A stretch of 64,000 bases of DNA, taken from positions 744,001-808,000 of the forward strand of contig LT907983.1 in the NCBI GenBank assembly GCA_900230115.1. The letters run 5' to 3'. Below, piece by piece: positions 60,332 through 64,000 of the stretch (its first letter is position 1; every line of letters starts with the position of its first letter). A program made the position numbers and the translations under genes. The notes below the pieces were generated by a model, which saw only the letters and a list, made by a program, of their open reading frames with translations, searched no databases and was not told where the DNA came from. Origin of the DNA: Spirosomataceae bacterium TFI 002. Its GTDB lineage: Bacteria; Bacteroidota; Bacteroidia; Cytophagales; Spirosomataceae.

Positions 60332-61148
60332 TCTCAATATAAGTTTTTGTGTAAAATGAGACTGTGCACAATGTTTCTTGACGATTGAAGGTGTAAGACT
60401 GTTCTCGACTGTCGCTCGAACTGACAGTGTAACAACGGCAAGGCTGACATTTGATTAGCTTAAAGTCTTTGTGACCTAGCGGAATAACCTTTCGCTACAT
60501 TCTAGTGTGAAATTAATCGCTCAAACAAACATTTGTTGAACTGTCAGGTCGAGCATAGCGGCGGGCGTTCCCGACGAGACCCTCCTTCCTTACTTCGTAA
60601 TAAAAACTTTATAGTTTGTGAGATTTCTACATTGGGATAAATCTTTTAATCGATCAAAATCTCCATCTACTAATGCTTTTTTCTTTTGACTAGACCATTT
60701 CTTAATTCTTTTTTCAAATTCGATGGCATCATAAACCTTAGAAAATGTAGCTGTAAATTCTAGTTTCAAAGGTCTTCTCCTAGCAGTGTATGCTCGTGGG
60801 AATTCTGCGTTTTCGTGCTGTAGCATTCGATTTTCAAGATTGCTAGTCATACCTATATAGTAAGTCCCATCTGAACAAAACAAAATATAAACGTGGTATT
60901 CTTTTAACATAAACTAGGCTTTAAAGTCTCAATATAAAGCTTTTGTGTAAAATGACTATTCTCGACTATCGCTCGATTTGACAGTATACTTCCTCGACCT
61001 GACAACAAATTCCTGTCAGGTCGAGCGACAGACGAGACCCTCCTTTATTGACAATGTCACTGTAAGATTTAGCATCGTATATTCACGACGGGACTTACAA
61101 ACATGTGCCGTGGTGAGACTGTTCTCGTCTGTCGCTCGAACTGACAGT
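60332..61148. repeat. Cluster of inverted palindromic repeats flanking a GIY-YIG gene
   Basis: Five copies of a roughly 30-bp repeat, consensus CTGTCAGKTCGAGCGACAG followed by WCGAGAM, alternate in orientation: minus at 60398-60428, plus at 60541-60586 (arms interrupted by a GC-rich insertion), minus at 60955-60984, plus at 61013-61044, minus at 61118-61148. A second direct repeat, TCTCAATATAAG-type with GTGTAAAATGA, starts at 60332 and 60927. The plus copies continue with CGAGACCCTCCTT. The GIY-YIG gene lies exactly between the halves, its stop codon about 3 bp after the second copy. The set behaves like a REP-type array. Confidence 0.85.
60590..60910 (-). CDS. Small GIY-YIG nuclease-family protein
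   Basis: A 106-residue stand-alone GIY-YIG domain. The two motif strands are visible as YHVYILFCSDGTYYIGM (VYI ... YIG), followed by the Arg helix NRMLQHEN and the catalytic Glu in AIEFEKRIKKWSSQKKKAL. Such one-domain proteins (UvrC-N-like, YhbQ-like) are DNA endonucleases or have lost activity; many are of unknown role. There is no signal or DNA-binding fusion. The gene sits alone within the inverted-repeat cluster, starting 17 bp from one repeat block and stopping about 3 bp from another, a close physical link between nuclease and repeat. Confidence 0.9.
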   Translation of the reverse strand: MLKEYHVYILFCSDGTYYIGMTSNLENRMLQHENAEFPRAYTARRRPLKLEFTATFSKVYDAIEFEKRIKKWSSQKKKALVDGDFDRLKDLSQCRNLTNYKVFITK

Positions 61149-61155
61149 TGGACTT

Positions 61156-61177
61156 CACTCGAAATGATTTCCGAGTG
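61156..61177. repeat. Perfect-arm hairpin next to the repeat cluster
   Basis: CACTCG and CGAGTG with a complementary AAAT/ATTT core form a stem at 61156-61177, eight bp after the last repeat copy. It may be the outer end of the same element. The rest of the gap to 61418 is AT-rich and shows no recognisable feature. Confidence 0.5.
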
Positions 61178-61418
61178 GAATAAGTCTGCTTCCTTTAGTT
61201 ATTGGGATTGGCACTTTTTTAGATGAATTACATTCTTTCAAACTCTTCTTTTTGAATACAAAGCTCTTGGCTTTTAAACTTGGTATTTATGGCTTTAAAT
61301 GGTCTTAACAATCATATTTTTATGTGATGTCTATCATTATATTTTAACTAAAAAGGTTACATATTAAATACTGAAAGGGGTACAGATAGTACTTCGACAC
61401 AAATTAAAAACAGGGGAC

Positions 61419-62042
61419 ATGAATCATTCTAAAATCAGCAGAATCAATGTTAAATCAATTACTAAAATAAAGGTAAAATTGATTGAGTATGGAAGGAATC
61501 TCGGGGTAGTTATATTTTTCATAGGAATGACTTTTCTTTTTAATTCATGTGACGGTAAGACTTATACAGGATGTGATTGTTATAGTCGTTTAGGAGACAG
61601 CAAAGTCCAAGCCTCTAGAATTTTAACAGTGAGTCCTTCTAATATCGAAGCAACTTTTTCAAGCGACGAACAAAGTGGAGTCCTTTCAGCGGATGGAGGT
61701 TGTCACGCAGAAATGACCATAAAGTTTAGATGGGCAGATGATTCAAAGGCTATTACTAATATAAGACCACCTATTGCTTATGAGTTTCAAACCCTCTTTG
61801 GTTACTTTCCTACAAACTTGGGCATGGAAACTATGACAATTAACAGTGACAATATTCGAGAGTATACTATTAAAGTTAATGAAGCGGAAGATGCATCCAA
61901 CCCATCTGCAACTCGTTATGGTGTTTGGGTAAAATATTTGAACGGTATTACCGAAATTGCGGGACCAATAAGTTGTGAGGTTGATATTGTATATAACGCA
62001 TATAACGAAAGCTACCATAAAGTCGGTTGCAAGGACAGTTAA
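61419..62042 (+). CDS. Lipoprotein-like protein of unknown function
   Basis: A 207-residue exported protein. A Lys-rich start is followed by a hydrophobic helix (LGVVIFFIGMTFLF) and a lipobox-like FLFNSC (Cys at about 44); the signal is longer than usual and a downstream start is possible but no Met lies between 1 and 30. The mature part is beta-rich with Cys residues (CDCYSR, GGCHAE, SCEVDI) that could form disulfides. No family was recognised. It is a single gene between the GIY-YIG repeat cluster and a convergent beta-helix gene, so nothing in the context suggests a role. Confidence 0.65.
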   Translation: MNHSKISRINVKSITKIKVKLIEYGRNLGVVIFFIGMTFLFNSCDGKTYTGCDCYSRLGDSKVQASRILTVSPSNIEATFSSDEQSGVLSADGGCHAEMTIKFRWADDSKAITNIRPPIAYEFQTLFGYFPTNLGMETMTINSDNIREYTIKVNEAEDASNPSATRYGVWVKYLNGITEIAGPISCEVDIVYNAYNESYHKVGCKDS

Positions 62043-62249
62043 GTAGAATAGTGGGAAACTCGAATTACATACTATACGAGGATAGAAAGACATGCGTAAA
62101 TACGAGGTACGAGGGAGAGTAGAGATTTCCTTAACAGAAAGAGCTTTCTACGACTCAGTGTTGAGGAATCGCCCACAATTATTTGATTCTAGCCCTATTT
62201 ACAAACCAGAAGCCCTTCATCACCTCCTAAAAGCCAATGGTGCAAAAGT

Positions 62250-62283
62250 GACAAGCTCCAACTTTGGAAAGATGGAGCTTGTC
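62250..62283 (+). terminator. Strong hairpin in the gap before the beta-helix gene
   Basis: Perfect 11-bp stem GACAAGCTCCA (62250-62260) and TGGAGCTTGTC (62273-62283), 12-nt loop. It lies in the 291-bp gap between the orphan lipoprotein gene and the beta-helix gene; no gene was accepted in the gap. It may terminate one or both convergent transcripts, though the T run is poor. Confidence 0.55.
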
Positions 62284-62333
62284 TATTCGATTACATACTG
62301 TGCCTCATTAACCACCTATCAATAACCAAAAAC

Positions 62334-64000
62334 CTAATTACATCCACCAATAACAGCTTTAAACACCGCTCCTGATTTGACTTCAAAGCCTGGTAAGAGT
62401 TCCGTAGAAGTACCAGAACTATAGATAGTACTGATAGGAGAATTGACTAATTGCGTGGATTGAATAAGCGAATTGGTATGGTATTGCTTGTTGATATAAA
62501 GTGTTCCACCTATTGAATTTCCATTTGCGATACTGTAATCATTGGCACAGTTAATTCCGTACTCAAATGCTCCTAGATCCGCTCCTGCTCCTAGCGGTCT
62601 TGCCTTGCCGTCGATGTCAAATGAAGGGTGATTGGTCGATTGGATATTGTCTATCGCTGGAGATCCAGCCTTTAGATGAAGATCAGATGGAGCGTTAAAA
62701 AATAAAGGGTCAACATTGGAATTAGATGTTCCTGGGTAGGTCACACTTGGTGTATATTCAACGATGCTATGAGTAACCAAACCCGTAGCCGAACTAATCA
62801 ACCTAATGGGTAAACCATTTGTACTATTTGTGAAATTATTACCCCAAAGGACAGAGGCATATAATTTCAGTTCTCCATGGCTGCCAAAGTAAACCTGACC
62901 AGATCCATTTTGTGCCTTATTACCACTGAAACTACAGAACTCAATAGACATGTCACTTGGAACACTTCCAGAGTTTAGGATTGCCCCACCATTGCTTGTG
63001 GCTGTATTGCTGATAAAGGAGGAGTTGATGATTGACGTTACCGAATTGTAATTATTAAGAGCTCCACCGCTGGCAATCGCCGTATTGTTGATAAACTGAC
63101 ATCCGTCAATTTCTAAATCTGTACAGTAGTCAGAAGCCATAGCACCTCCAGAAACTGCAGAGCTTGGATTTGTATTATTGATAAAAGCACAATTCTCAAA
63201 TCGAGCATTTGAATATGAATTGTGTACAGCACCACCACGATCACCAATATTATCAATAAATATACAATTCTTAATGGTAGGGTGTGTTTGGAGATTGTGC
63301 ATACCACCTGCTCTAGCAGCACCATTTCCTTTGGTGATAATGAAACCATCAAGAATGTCGTCACGATCTAAGCCTGACTGATTATAAATAACTGACCATG
63401 AGTCATCTGTAACATCCGATGGTGTTTGTGCTATATCCCCGCTCAATATAGATGGGTACAGATCAAAGTTTCTCACTCCCGGCCCAGCATTGATATGAAC
63501 ACCTTGAAAGCCACCCATAATAACTACACCTGGCTTCATGTTAAACGATGCTCCTTTATCATTGTTGGTATACCCTATTCCCATATCTGGATAGTACGTA
63601 CCGCCAGCTACAAATATAGTGTCGTTTTGAATAGCCGCAGATAGTGCATCTTGTAATGAAATGTAGGCATTGTCCCAGTCGGAGCCATCATTGAGTCCAC
63701 TTGTTGCTTCATTGTCAACATATATCTGTGGTGGACTATCTCTTTGTAGTTCGTAGGCACCCATATCGACCGTCATACTGTTGAAAATACGTGGATTGCC
63801 ATCAAGATCTGTCGTCACACCTGCAGGTATGCTATCATTGTGACCTGCATTAACTCCAGGTGAAGGGAATTGTAAGCGAAGGTCTCCACTACCACCATAG
63901 CCAATAGGAGGTTGATCGATAAAAAGCGGGTCCGTTGCGAGATTTCCTGTACCAGCATAACCGCCTTGAACGATGGAATGGTTAACTGTTGAAACAGCGT
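62334..64000 (-). CDS. Parallel beta-helix surface protein (choice-of-anchor Q, polymorphic-repeat type), 5' end outside window
   Basis: The minus-strand frame is open from the stop at 62334 to the window edge, so the start lies outside; a GTG at 63818 is an internal codon. At least 555 residues are visible. They include two SPGVNAG/SPAIDN-type choice-of-anchor Q motifs, a segment IYVDNEATSGLNDGSDWDNAYISLQDAL that opens a right-handed beta-helix, and several repeats with GGA and FxxN (FINNTAIASGGALNN, FISNTATSNGGAILNS) like polymorphic outer-membrane proteins. The C-terminus, ELLPGFEVKSGAVFKAVIGGC, resembles that of the PhoX-like protein. A secreted or surface-attached adhesin or glycan-binding role is likely. 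Confidence 0.85.
   Translation of the reverse strand, partial: AVSTVNHSIVQGGYAGTGNLATDPLFIDQPPIGYGGSGDLRLQFPSPGVNAGHNDSIPAGVTTDLDGNPRIFNSMTVDMGAYELQRDSPPQIYVDNEATSGLNDGSDWDNAYISLQDALSAAIQNDTIFVAGGTYYPDMGIGYTNNDKGASFNMKPGVVIMGGFQGVHINAGPGVRNFDLYPSILSGDIAQTPSDVTDDSWSVIYNQSGLDRDDILDGFIITKGNGAARAGGMHNLQTHPTIKNCIFIDNIGDRGGAVHNSYSNARFENCAFINNTNPSSAVSGGAMASDYCTDLEIDGCQFINNTAIASGGALNNYNSVTSIINSSFISNTATSNGGAILNSGSVPSDMSIEFCSFSGNKAQNGSGQVYFGSHGELKLYASVLWGNNFTNSTNGLPIRLISSATGLVTHSIVEYTPSVTYPGTSNSNVDPLFFNAPSDLHLKAGSPAIDNIQSTNHPSFDIDGKARPLGAGADLGAFEYGINCANDYSIANGNSIGGTLYINKQYHTNSLIQSTQLVNSPISTIYSSGTSTELLPGFEVKSGAVFKAVIGGCN

Noticed and set aside
60332-61148. CRISPR array
   Set aside because: The repeats alternate in orientation, are unevenly spaced and lack Cas genes, so they are not a CRISPR array.
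62092-62325. A 77-codon open frame in the gap before the beta-helix gene
   Set aside because: It contains the strong 11-bp hairpin at 62250-62283 and matches no known family by eye; no promoter or signal supports it. A gene remnant is possible but not shown.

Overview
The window looks like chromosomal DNA of an AT-rich Bacteroidota, most likely a Cytophagales-type aquatic or soil glycan degrader. The evidence is a SusC/SusD pair, many lipoproteins with short lipoboxes, TonB-dependent receptors, Bacteroidota-style promoters (TTG, a 19-21 bp spacer, then TAnnTTTG) and two proteins with the short Cys-ending C-terminal domain common in Cytophagales. No rRNA, tRNA, CRISPR array or transposase gene was seen.

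Left part (1-35 kb) is a mosaic of small operons. It opens with a CAP-domain lipoprotein and a BlaI/M56-antirepressor pair whose promoter carries three matching operators. Next come a Crp-like regulator, a sugar symporter with mutarotase, a TonB receptor with a TSUP permease, and a GntP-type permease. A sulfatase is translationally coupled to a class D beta-lactamase-like lipoprotein. Then follow a prolyl oligopeptidase, a GH20 hexosaminidase, a Zn-peptidase, a molybdenum hydroxylase pair (IorA/IorB type), a Fic protein, a haem-copper-oxidase-like membrane protein, a complete RND efflux operon, a Tat-exported Gfo/Idh/MocA oxidoreductase and an FGE-fold lipoprotein-like protein.

Middle and right part (35-60 kb) is a polysaccharide utilisation region on the + strand. 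It holds a PhoX-like protein, GH29 fucosidase, a SASA/CE6-type esterase, a GntR regulator with a sugar-sensor domain, SusC, SusD, a propeller/cytochrome c lipoprotein and a sulfatase. After these come a DUF1080 protein, three TIM-barrel isomerase-family proteins, an alpha/beta hydrolase, a DUF4432 protein, a cupin, a second Gfo/Idh/MocA oxidoreductase and a sugar ABC importer (ATPase plus permease, no binding protein). DUF1080 + Gfo/Idh/MocA + TIM-barrel proteins is the gene set of the recently described keto-sugar (oxidation, elimination, hydration) route for glycoside cleavage. Together with the sulfatase, fucosidase and SusCD this suggests an outer-membrane-to-cytoplasm system for a sulfated, possibly fucosylated glycan. 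The substrate is inferred, not shown.

Right edge (60-64 kb) is accessory DNA. A single small GIY-YIG nuclease gene is packed between inverted copies of a roughly 30-bp palindrome-forming repeat, followed by an orphan lipoprotein and a parallel beta-helix surface protein that runs off the window. A 122-bp tandem repeat rich in TTTA-centred palindromes interrupts the sugar operon at 51.3-51.5 kb.
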